Positions 1-4,567 of a stretch of DNA of 5,249 nucleotides are shown piece after piece. Within the stretch, counting starts at the first letter, position 1. Each line of letters starts with the position of its first letter. Below the pieces are notes generated by a model. It had not been told where the DNA came from. It did not search any database and worked only from the letters and a program-made list of their open reading frames with translations. The position numbers and the translations under genes were made by a program. The stretch is from positions 1 through 5,249 of the forward strand of contig WAOZ01000135.1 of the NCBI GenBank assembly GCA_015520975.1, given 5' to 3'. This DNA comes from DHVE2 group archaeon (GTDB taxonomy: Archaea > Thermoplasmatota > Thermoplasmata > Thermoplasmatales > Aciduliprofundaceae).

Positions 1-47
1 CAGCACTATTATTCTGCTTAATTGCCAACATATTATTTTTCGCATAA
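1..47 (+). CDS. C-terminal fragment of a putative membrane protein (possibly an MgtE/SLC41-like cation transporter)
   Basis: The gene is cut by the left edge of the window. Reading from base 3, the frame gives ALLFCLIANILFFA and then a TAA stop at 45-47. All but one of the 14 residues are apolar or small, as expected for the last transmembrane helix of an integral membrane protein that ends right at the membrane. The next two genes encode PhoU-TrkA_C proteins, a family often found beside MgtE/SLC41-type divalent-cation transporters in archaea, so such a transporter is a reasonable guess for this gene. That identity is inferred from context only. A stretch of 14 codons could also be a chance open frame in AT-rich DNA. 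Confidence 0.42.
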   Translation, partial: ALLFCLIANILFFA

Positions 48-60
48 GAAATCCAAATCT

Positions 61-75
61 CCGAAACTATTATAT
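61..75 (+). promoter_or_regulatory. BRE/TATA promoter of the PhoU-TrkA_C operon
   Basis: A purine-rich BRE-like element, CCGAAAC (61-67), directly precedes the TATA-like octamer TATTATAT (68-75). The octamer centre lies about 27 nt before the ATG at 99, so transcription should start at or next to the start codon. No Shine-Dalgarno sequence is present in 80-98, which supports a leaderless mRNA. The GAAAC-plus-octamer arrangement recurs before the nuclease gene and before rpoK. Confidence 0.6.
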
Positions 76-98
76 CTTGGTTTTTCTACACACTCTTA

Positions 99-671
99 AT
101 GGAATCCGTTAAGGATTTGCTCGTGGAGATCAAAGAGAGATCGGAACTTATCGTGGACCTTGCTTATTCAGCCGTCATTCTCGACAGTGAAGATATGGCA
201 ATAGAGGTTCAGAAACTGGAAAAGGAGATTGACGACCTAGTGTACAAAATAAGGATCAAAACCATGCTCGCTGCCACCAATCTGGAGGAGGCAGAGCAAT
301 TGGCAGGCATACTGCAGGTTGCAGATGCTGCAAAGAACCTTGCAAACGCCGCCGCGGATATAGTGTATCTTCTTGACATGGATATTACATCGAGACCGTT
401 TTTACCGAGTTTGTTCATAAAAGCGGATGAGAAAATCCATGTGGTTCGGGTTTATGAAAACTCAACGATTGTGAACAGAACTATAGGTGAACTGAATATT
501 GAGGCGGAGAGCGGTGTGAGAATAATAGCAATCAAGAGGGGGCGGGCGTGGATCTACGATCCGGAAGATGATGTCAGGATAAAATCAGGGGACATACTGA
601 TAGTCAGGGGCACAGAAGACGGTTACGAATTTCTGGACCGCGTTGCAAGGGGTGAGGAGAGTTGGGATTAG
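99..671 (+). CDS. PhoU and TrkA_C domain protein (first paralog), probable cation-transport regulator
   Basis: This 190-residue cytoplasmic protein has no signal peptide or membrane segment. Residues 1-100 are helical and PhoU-like, with the motif SELIVDLAYSA (15-25) followed by heptad-like acidic/basic helices. Residues 110-180 form a TrkA_C (RCK_C) domain: the hydrophobic strand KIHVVRVYENSTIVNRTIGEL, then GVRIIAIKRG (139-148), then a turn at SGDILIVRG (163-171). This architecture matches the archaeal PhoU/TrkA_C family (COG3273 type). TrkA_C domains generally bind a small ligand and gate K+ or other ion transport; the ligand and partner here are unknown. The ATG at 99 is chosen because a TATA box sits about 27 nt upstream, giving a leaderless start. 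The gene overlaps the next one by 10 bp, implying co-transcription and probably a hetero-oligomer. A role in Mg2+ or K+ transport is inferred from the family and the hydrophobic upstream fragment. Confidence 0.85.
   Translation: MESVKDLLVEIKERSELIVDLAYSAVILDSEDMAIEVQKLEKEIDDLVYKIRIKTMLAATNLEEAEQLAGILQVADAAKNLANAAADIVYLLDMDITSRPFLPSLFIKADEKIHVVRVYENSTIVNRTIGELNIEAESGVRIIAIKRGRAWIYDPEDDVRIKSGDILIVRGTEDGYEFLDRVARGEESWD
651..657 (+). promoter_or_regulatory. Shine-Dalgarno site selecting the TTG start of the second PhoU-TrkA_C gene
   Basis: GGTGAGG at 651-657 resembles the archaeal Shine-Dalgarno consensus GGAGGTGA and lies about 4-5 nt before TTG at 662. A second GGTGAG (671-676) abuts the in-frame ATG at 677 with no spacer, too close to serve it. 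The site therefore favours TTG 662. This is the clearest Shine-Dalgarno sequence in the window, and it serves the one internal operon gene. Confidence 0.6.
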
Positions 672-1231
672 GTGAGATGCTCATTCAGATGAAAAATATG
701 TCTGAGCTTATGGTTGACCTTGCGTATTCCGCGCTCATATTCAACAACCGTGAAATAGCCGAAGAGGTTAAATATCTTGAGGAGAAGGTTGATGAACTCT
801 ATGTGAGAATCCAGGAAGAATCCATAAAGCAGGCTGTTGATGAGAGAAATCCCGAAAAGGCATTGGTTATTATTCGACTTGCAACCAGCATAGAGGCCAT
901 ATCCGATTCTGCAGTTCAGATAGCAGATGTGGTGCTTAGAGATATTGAGCCGCATCCTATACTGCGCGAGAGCATAAAAGAGAGCGACATAACAATAACC
1001 ATCGGCCGTGTCTCCGATAAGAGCATCCTTGCAGGAAAAACTCTTGGAGAACTCAACCTCGCCAGCGAAACCGGGATGTGGGTCATCGCCATAAAGAGAG
1101 GAAAAAAATGGATTTTTGGTCCGACAGAGAACACGCGTATCGAAGCGGGAGATATATTGCTCGCCAAAGGTCCAATAGAGGGTGTGCCGCATTTCCGAAA
1201 ACTCTGTAGCGGCAAGGATAAGAAACTTTAA
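662..1231 (+). CDS. PhoU and TrkA_C domain protein (second paralog), probable cation-transport regulator
   Basis: This 189-residue protein is a paralog of the preceding one, with the same plan: a PhoU-like helical half (1-100) and a TrkA_C half (about 110-180). Shared landmarks are SELMVDLAYSA (14-24), the strand ITITIGRVSDKSILAGKTLG, GMWVIAIKRG (138-147) and AGDILLAKG (162-170). Outside these motifs the two sequences differ widely, so the duplication is old and each copy is likely to have its own role. The start is TTG 662, not ATG 677: TTG has a well-spaced GGTGAGG, and the resulting N-terminus aligns with the paralog almost without a gap. The 10-bp overlap with the upstream gene indicates coupled translation. 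The C-terminal tail is lysine-rich (GKDKKL), and the TAA stop falls inside the TATA box of the next gene. No promoter of its own is seen. Function is inferred as for the first paralog. Confidence 0.85.
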   Translation: MGLGEMLIQMKNMSELMVDLAYSALIFNNREIAEEVKYLEEKVDELYVRIQEESIKQAVDERNPEKALVIIRLATSIEAISDSAVQIADVVLRDIEPHPILRESIKESDITITIGRVSDKSILAGKTLGELNLASETGMWVIAIKRGKKWIFGPTENTRIEAGDILLAKGPIEGVPHFRKLCSGKDKKL

Positions 1232-1234
1232 ATA
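1221..1234 (+). promoter_or_regulatory. BRE/TATA promoter of the aCPSF2-type nuclease gene
   Basis: AGAAAC (1221-1226, BRE-like) is followed by TTTAAATA (1227-1234). The octamer centre is 27-28 nt before ATG 1258, giving a predicted leaderless start. The TAA stop of the upstream gene (1229-1231) lies within the TATA element. The nuclease gene can thus be transcribed on its own despite a gap of only 26 nt. No Shine-Dalgarno sequence is seen in 1240-1257. Confidence 0.65.
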
Positions 1235-1257
1235 CCATTGTCCATAAGCAAAGCGCA

Positions 1258-2496
1258 ATGAAAAACATCAACGCCAGATTTCTGGGAGGAGCTGAGGAAG
1301 TCGGAAGCCTCGGATTGTATATGGAGATAGATGAACTCAGGCTTCTGTTCGATTACGGATTGACCCCCTCCAAACCTCCAACATATCCAATGCCCGCACC
1401 GCCGATGGATTCCGTGTTTTTAACGCATGTACATCTGGACCATTCGGGAATGATCCCGAGAATTTCCACAGAGCACGATGTTAACATATACGCAACACAG
1501 CCGACCATTTCGGTACTGCCACTTATGTTAAACGATACCATAAAAGTGGCAAACATAGAGGGTTTTCCCATTCCCTATACGAAGGAGGAAGTAGAAGGGG
1601 TTATGGACAACCTCATACCCGTTGAGTACGGCAAGCCTGTTGAGATGGGCTCGCTGGAGATCATCCCGCATAATGCAGGCCATATTCCCGGAAGCGCCAT
1701 GTACGAGTTGCGAGATGAGAGGAAGATACTGTTCACCGGTGACATTCAAACTGTCAATACCCATTTGGTATGGGCAGCAAAACCCGTTAAAACAGATGTG
1801 CTCATTATGGAGAGTACCTATGCGGGCAGAGAGCATCCTGACAGAAACGAAACGGAAAAGCTGTTCATAGAAAAAATAGAGGATGTGGTCTCGCGCGGCG
1901 GTGTGGCGATAGTGCCCGCATTCGCCGTTGGTCGCACGCAGGAAATCATGCTTATACTCGCAAAAACCGACTTTGAGGTCTGGCTCGACGGTATGGGCAG
2001 ATTCGTAACAAATCTGTTTTTACAGAACCCGGGATATCTTAAATCTGCCAAAAAGCTCAAAAAAGCGAAGAATCGCATAAACATCGTAAGACGCAGAAGC
2101 GATAGAAAAAAAGCCCTTCGTGGAGAGGTCATAATCACGACGGGAGGCATGCTTGAAGGAGGCCCCGTGCTTCATTACATAAACCATCTCAAAAACGATA
2201 CGAGAAGCGCCATTCTGCTCACGGGATATCAGGTTGAGGGTACAAATGGCAGATTGCTCATGGATGAGGGAATTCTGGACCTCTACGGCGTAAAGGAGAA
2301 AATAGATAGTGAAGTTGTGTTCTTTGATTTCTCCGCGCACGCGGGCCACAGCGAACTTGTGGAATTTGCAAGAAAATGCTCCCCGGAAAAAATCGTGCTG
2401 ATGCACGGAGATTCCAGAGAGAAACTCGCAGAAGACCTTAAAAATCTTGGATTCGAAGTAATAATGCCGAAAAACGGAGAGAGCTTTGTTATTTAG
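1258..2496 (+). CDS. Metallo-beta-lactamase/beta-CASP ribonuclease, archaeal CPSF2-like (aCPSF2 type)
   Basis: This 412-residue soluble enzyme belongs to the CPSF73-like beta-CASP RNase family, which cleaves RNA endonucleolytically and/or from the 5' end using two zinc ions. The full catalytic set is visible: motif 1 D32 (LLFDYG), motif 2 H57-x-H59-x-D61-H62, motif 3 H142 (NAGHIPGS), motif 4 D162 (FTGDIQ), motif A E185 (MESTY), motif B H361 (SAHAGH) and motif C H383 (LMHGD). The beta-CASP cap runs from about 185 to 345 and includes PAFAVGRTQE (220-229); an RMMBL-like C-terminus follows. The protein starts directly at the lactamase fold with no N-terminal KH domains, so it is not aCPSF1, the longer KH-bearing transcription terminator. 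Its length and motifs fit aCPSF2; an aRNase J is less likely but not excluded. ATG 1258 is supported by a TATA box 27 nt upstream. The 3' end overlaps rpoK on the other strand by 8 bp. Confidence 0.92.
   Translation: MKNINARFLGGAEEVGSLGLYMEIDELRLLFDYGLTPSKPPTYPMPAPPMDSVFLTHVHLDHSGMIPRISTEHDVNIYATQPTISVLPLMLNDTIKVANIEGFPIPYTKEEVEGVMDNLIPVEYGKPVEMGSLEIIPHNAGHIPGSAMYELRDERKILFTGDIQTVNTHLVWAAKPVKTDVLIMESTYAGREHPDRNETEKLFIEKIEDVVSRGGVAIVPAFAVGRTQEIMLILAKTDFEVWLDGMGRFVTNLFLQNPGYLKSAKKLKKAKNRINIVRRRSDRKKALRGEVIITTGGMLEGGPVLHYINHLKNDTRSAILLTGYQVEGTNGRLLMDEGILDLYGVKEKIDSEVVFFDFSAHAGHSELVEFARKCSPEKIVLMHGDSREKLAEDLKNLGFEVIMPKNGESFVI
2470..2474 (-). terminator. Possible U-tract terminator for rpoK
   Basis: On the - strand a run of five T lies about 15 nt past the rpoK stop, flanked by CCG and CGG, which could pair as a three-base stem around the T-run. 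Archaeal RNA polymerase often stops at such short U-tracts. The site is inside the 3' end of the nuclease coding sequence, so it may be only a Lys codon run on the other strand. Confidence 0.28.
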
Positions 2497-2671
2497 CGCG
2501 TCTGACAGTTATGGGTATAACACCCTTTTCAAATTCGTATATGGCTATATCCAGAGGATCTATTAACTCTTCAGGAACATGCGTCAGAATAGGGGCACCC
2601 ATGGCTATCTGAAGCGCGCGAGCCCCGATGATTCTTGCTTTTTCAAACCGAGTATATTCCATAAAAACCAC
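2489..2671 (-). CDS. rpoK: DNA-directed RNA polymerase subunit K (Rpb6/omega homolog)
   Basis: RpoK is the archaeal counterpart of eukaryotic Rpb6 and bacterial omega. It clamps the largest RNA polymerase subunit and aids assembly. The family core is plain: YTRFEKARIIGARALQIAMG, then APILTHVPEELIDPLDIA, ending in EFEKGVIPITVRR. Two in-frame starts are possible. GTG at 2671 gives 60 residues and sits about 27 nt after the TATA box, the same leaderless spacing as its neighbours. ATG at 2662 gives 57 residues (MEYTRFEK), the common family length, with a leader of about 10 nt; no Shine-Dalgarno precedes either. GTG is used here on promoter spacing, with only modest preference. The gene stands alone, convergent with and overlapping the nuclease gene by 8 bp, whereas rpoK in many archaea lies in a ribosomal-protein cluster with rpoN. 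The assignment itself is near certain. Confidence 0.95.
   Translation of the reverse strand: MVFMEYTRFEKARIIGARALQIAMGAPILTHVPEELIDPLDIAIYEFEKGVIPITVRRAK
2513..2529 (+). terminator. Possible weak terminator for the nuclease gene
   Basis: GGGT (2513-2516) and ACCC (2522-2525) can form a 4-bp stem with a 5-nt loop, followed at once by TTTT (2526-2529). It lies 17 nt past the nuclease stop codon, inside rpoK on the opposite strand. The stem is short and the T-run is only four long, so this is a weak candidate. Confidence 0.25.
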
Positions 2672-2694
2672 CGCGGGGGATTAACCAGTTTCGC

Positions 2695-2710
2695 TATTTA
2701 AAGTTTTCGC
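2695..2710 (-). promoter_or_regulatory. BRE/TATA promoter of rpoK
   Basis: On the - strand GCGAAAAC (2710-2703) precedes TTTAAATA (2702-2695), the same octamer as in the nuclease promoter. Its centre is about 27 nt from GTG 2671 and about 36 nt from ATG 2662. It is the strongest-looking promoter in the window, fitting a constitutive polymerase subunit. Confidence 0.65.
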
Positions 2711-2719
2711 ATCATCTCG

Positions 2720-2736
2720 GATTCACATCTTGAATC
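2720..2736. repeat. Inverted repeat in the rpoK/membrane-protein divergent promoter region
   Basis: GATTCA (2720-2725) and TGAATC (2731-2736) are perfect 6-bp arms around the 5-nt spacer CATCT. A further GAATCA at 2741-2746 repeats the sequence at 2732-2737 with a 9-nt offset. The element lies upstream of both divergent TATA boxes, about 10 bp beyond the rpoK BRE and about 30 bp from the other TATA, a position suited to an activator or a shared regulator. Six-base arms are short enough to arise by chance. The rest of 2672-2795 shows nothing beyond the two promoters. Confidence 0.3.
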
Positions 2737-2758
2737 AAGGGAATCATGCAATAATTTA

Positions 2759-2773
2759 GGAAAAGGATATATT
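2759..2773 (+). promoter_or_regulatory. BRE/TATA promoter of the two-helix membrane protein gene
   Basis: GGAAAAGG (2759-2766) looks like a BRE and TATATT (2768-2773) like a TATA box. The centre is about 25-26 nt before ATG 2796, so the mRNA should be leaderless or nearly so. GAAGGT at 2787-2792 weakly resembles a Shine-Dalgarno but would be at the very 5' end of the transcript or upstream of it. Confidence 0.55.
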
Positions 2774-2795
2774 CTTAATCGTCATTGAAGGTACT

Positions 2796-3227
2796 ATGAA
2801 AAAGGGAATGTTCATTATCGGCCTTGTAATACTGCTCGTAGGATTGTTTCTTCTGGCAACTTTTCCCTCGCTCTTTTACACTCGCGCTAGGGATCTGAAC
2901 AGCGATGAATATTCCACGGGCGATAAGGTCACCGTTTACGGAAACATAGATAGAATTGATTATATCTCCCAAATAGACAAAACACTTGTAGAACTTGACG
3001 GTAACTTCACCTTCTGGGTAAACGGCGAGCTTAAAGGTTTTGAGGTTGGAGACACTGTTTATGTGACCGTGGAAAAGACCACTCTGTTTCAGTTCGGCCC
3101 ATGGAAAGCCACCGCATGGGTCGCAGATAAAGATAATGTACATCATCTAATGGACATGCAGATCTATTTCTATCTGCTGATCATCGTAGGTGTAGTCGTA
3201 CTCATCGCTGGTGCAGCGATCCGATAG
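2796..3227 (+). CDS. Hypothetical two-helix membrane protein with an OB-like central domain
   Basis: I do not recognise this 143-residue protein as a named family. It has a short basic start (MKKG), a hydrophobic helix at about 5-27, a polar central domain at about 30-118, a second hydrophobic helix at about 121-141, and ends at a single Arg. The positive-inside rule puts both termini in the cytoplasm and the central domain outside. That domain alternates predicted strands and turns: GDKVTVYGNIDRI (42-54), KTLVELDGNFTFWV (62-75), GDTVYVTVEK (85-94) and ATAWVADKDNV (105-115), a pattern like OB-fold (tRNA_anti-like) domains. There are no cysteines and no obvious catalytic motif. ATG 2796 fits the TATA spacing. 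tiaS follows 32 bp later on the same strand with no T-rich terminator between, so read-through is possible. The OB fold is an inference from pattern only. Confidence 0.78.
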   Translation: MKKGMFIIGLVILLVGLFLLATFPSLFYTRARDLNSDEYSTGDKVTVYGNIDRIDYISQIDKTLVELDGNFTFWVNGELKGFEVGDTVYVTVEKTTLFQFGPWKATAWVADKDNVHHLMDMQIYFYLLIIVGVVVLIAGAAIR

Positions 3228-3228
3228 T

Positions 3229-3239
3229 AAAAAATACTA
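3229..3239 (+). promoter_or_regulatory. Probable TATA element of tiaS
   Basis: The A-rich stretch AAAAAATACTA just after the preceding stop codon is the best TATA/BRE candidate. The AATACTA part is centred about 24-25 nt before GTG 3260, the spacing seen for the other leaderless genes here. It is less canonical than TTTAAATA and overlaps the left end of the palindrome at 3237-3253. Confidence 0.45.
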
Positions 3240-3253
3240 TGAACTGTTCATAG
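3237..3253. promoter_or_regulatory. Near-perfect 17-bp palindrome in the tiaS promoter, candidate operator
   Basis: CTATGAAC (3237-3244) and GTTCATAG (3246-3253) are exact reverse complements separated by one T. The element fills the space between the TATA-like sequence and the GTG start, where a bound dimeric regulator would block RNA polymerase. It is followed by CCCCC and not by T, so it does not look like a terminator of the upstream gene. Operator function is inferred from symmetry and position only. Confidence 0.45.
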
Positions 3254-3259
3254 CCCCCA

Positions 3260-4567
3260 GTGTACATAGGAATCGATGACACTGATTCAAGAAGCGGTAT
3301 GTGTACCACTTATTTAGTAGTTGTACTGCTCAGAGAATTTCAGGATATTGCGGACATTATAGGCTTTCCGAGACTGGTTCGTCTGAATCCAAATGTACCA
3401 TGGAAAACCCGCGGAAACGGCGCCGTAACACTCAGATTCGGCATTGGCGCTGGATCCAGAATCCAAATTGGACACATAGAGGGGGAGCCTGTTTACGCAT
3501 ACAGCAAACTCAAAAAAACTGTGTGTATAGATGTTGAGGATATTGTAAAAGCTGTTGAGAGATATTTCCAACTCAACGACCCAAACACAAATCCGGGCAT
3601 CGTTTTATCGCATAAAAAGCCCGGAGAGCGAATTTACTGGATGGCTGTTAGAGATATTGTGAACATTGAAGATATCCGGGACGAATTAAAAAGAATTAAC
3701 GCAAGGCACAAATGCTTTAAAGACTGCAGAGGTTTAATAGGTGCAACGGCATCCATCGCGTGGCGCCCCCGGAAATACACTTACGAGCTTCTCGCCTATC
3801 TGCCCGAGAGCGAATGGAGTTCGGAACGCACCATTTCTAAAAGCAGCGTGCTGAAAATAAACGAGAAATTCAAAACGCTGTTTGACACATACGATAATAT
3901 GAATGATTATGTTGCCATAATGCCCAGATCAAAAACTCCCGTGCTATACGGATTGCGAGGTACCAATGTTGATGACCTTCGTCGCGCAATGAAACTCGTG
4001 GACTCGATTCCACAACCTTCTTCGTACCTCATATTCAAAACAAATCAGGCCACGGACGATCATATAGTAAAGAAAAAAATATCATCGGTGAAGGCATACG
4101 AAAGCGTGAGAATTAAAGGCACGGTGATTTCAAAACCAAAGGTGATAGAGGGGGGACATATTATATTTTCCATCAGTGATGGGAGCGGTATGATTGAGTG
4201 CGCGGCATATGAGCCAACAAAACAGTTCAGAAACATAATAAAAGCCATTATTCCGGGAGATGTTGTTGAGGTATTCGGCGGGGTTCGGGGCGAGCCGTTA
4301 ACGGTGAATATCGAAAAAATAAGAATCATAAAACTGGAAGAGATGAGAGTTAAAATCAAAAATCCCGCATGCCCGATTTGCGGAAAAAGTATGGAAAGTA
4401 TCGGCAAAAACAAAGGATATCGGTGTCGAAAATGTGGAACCAGAGCTTCTGAAAAAGATGCAGAATACAGAACGCTACCGCGAGAAATTCATGAGGGGTG
4501 GTACGAGGTACCTGTGTGCGCCAGAAGGCATCTGAGCAGACCGTTAAAACTCATCGCAGATATTTAA
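3260..4567 (+). CDS. tiaS: tRNA(Ile2) 2-agmatinylcytidine synthetase
   Basis: TiaS uses ATP and agmatine to convert C34 of the CAU-anticodon tRNA-Ile2 to agmatidine, so that it reads AUA as isoleucine. The 435 residues are close to usual length. Landmarks in order are: YIGIDDTDS (2-10), the Asp-rich kinase motif; MCTTY (14-18), whose threonines include the likely autophosphorylated residue; RLNPNVPWKTRGNGAV (41-56); RGLIGATASIAW (157-168); an OB-fold at about 282-362 (VRIKGTVISKPKV through GDVVEVFGGVRG); and a C-terminal zinc ribbon with C371/C374 and C389/C392. All family domains appear intact. GTG 3260 is chosen because the family motif begins right there and a TATA element lies about 25 nt upstream; no Shine-Dalgarno is seen. 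The third codon is ATA, the codon this enzyme makes readable. The 3' end overlaps the EMAP-domain gene by 17 bp. Confidence 0.95.
   Translation: MYIGIDDTDSRSGMCTTYLVVVLLREFQDIADIIGFPRLVRLNPNVPWKTRGNGAVTLRFGIGAGSRIQIGHIEGEPVYAYSKLKKTVCIDVEDIVKAVERYFQLNDPNTNPGIVLSHKKPGERIYWMAVRDIVNIEDIRDELKRINARHKCFKDCRGLIGATASIAWRPRKYTYELLAYLPESEWSSERTISKSSVLKINEKFKTLFDTYDNMNDYVAIMPRSKTPVLYGLRGTNVDDLRRAMKLVDSIPQPSSYLIFKTNQATDDHIVKKKISSVKAYESVRIKGTVISKPKVIEGGHIIFSISDGSGMIECAAYEPTKQFRNIIKAIIPGDVVEVFGGVRGEPLTVNIEKIRIIKLEEMRVKIKNPACPICGKSMESIGKNKGYRCRKCGTRASEKDAEYRTLPREIHEGWYEVPVCARRHLSRPLKLIADI
4544..4550 (-). terminator. Possible short T-run after the EMAP-domain gene
   Basis: On the - strand the stop codon at 4553-4551 is followed immediately by GTTTTAA, a four-base T-run, with no hairpin. 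It is a minimal signal lying in the end of tiaS and is listed only because no better terminator is visible for this gene. Confidence 0.18.

Noticed and set aside
671..679. ATG 677 as the start of the second PhoU-TrkA_C gene.
   Set aside because: GGTGAG abuts the ATG without a spacer, and the paralog alignment needs the residues encoded between 662 and 676.
668..1258. A 196-residue open frame on the - strand opposite the second PhoU-TrkA_C gene.
   Set aside because: It is fully antisense to a gene with clear family motifs, has no domain I recognise, and has the scattered composition of a shadow frame.
1236..1260. CATTG...CAATG inverted repeat spanning the nuclease start codon.
   Set aside because: The arms are only 5 bp with a 15-nt spacer, which is expected by chance, and one arm is the start codon itself.
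1861..1870. CTGTTCATAG, an exact copy of one half plus centre of the tiaS palindrome, inside the nuclease gene.
   Set aside because: It encodes Leu-Phe-Ile in frame, lacks the other arm, and is far from any promoter. A chance match is the simplest explanation.
2703..2720. GATGATG on the - strand upstream of rpoK, resembling a C box of a C/D-box sRNA.
   Set aside because: It differs from the C-box consensus at the last base, and no D, C' or D' box is arranged around it; it lies at the rpoK BRE.
4060..4413. Hydrophobic 117-residue - strand frame inside tiaS.
   Set aside because: It is antisense to the OB-fold and zinc-ribbon region of TiaS, and its hydrophobicity reflects the complement of Lys/Glu/Asp-rich codons.
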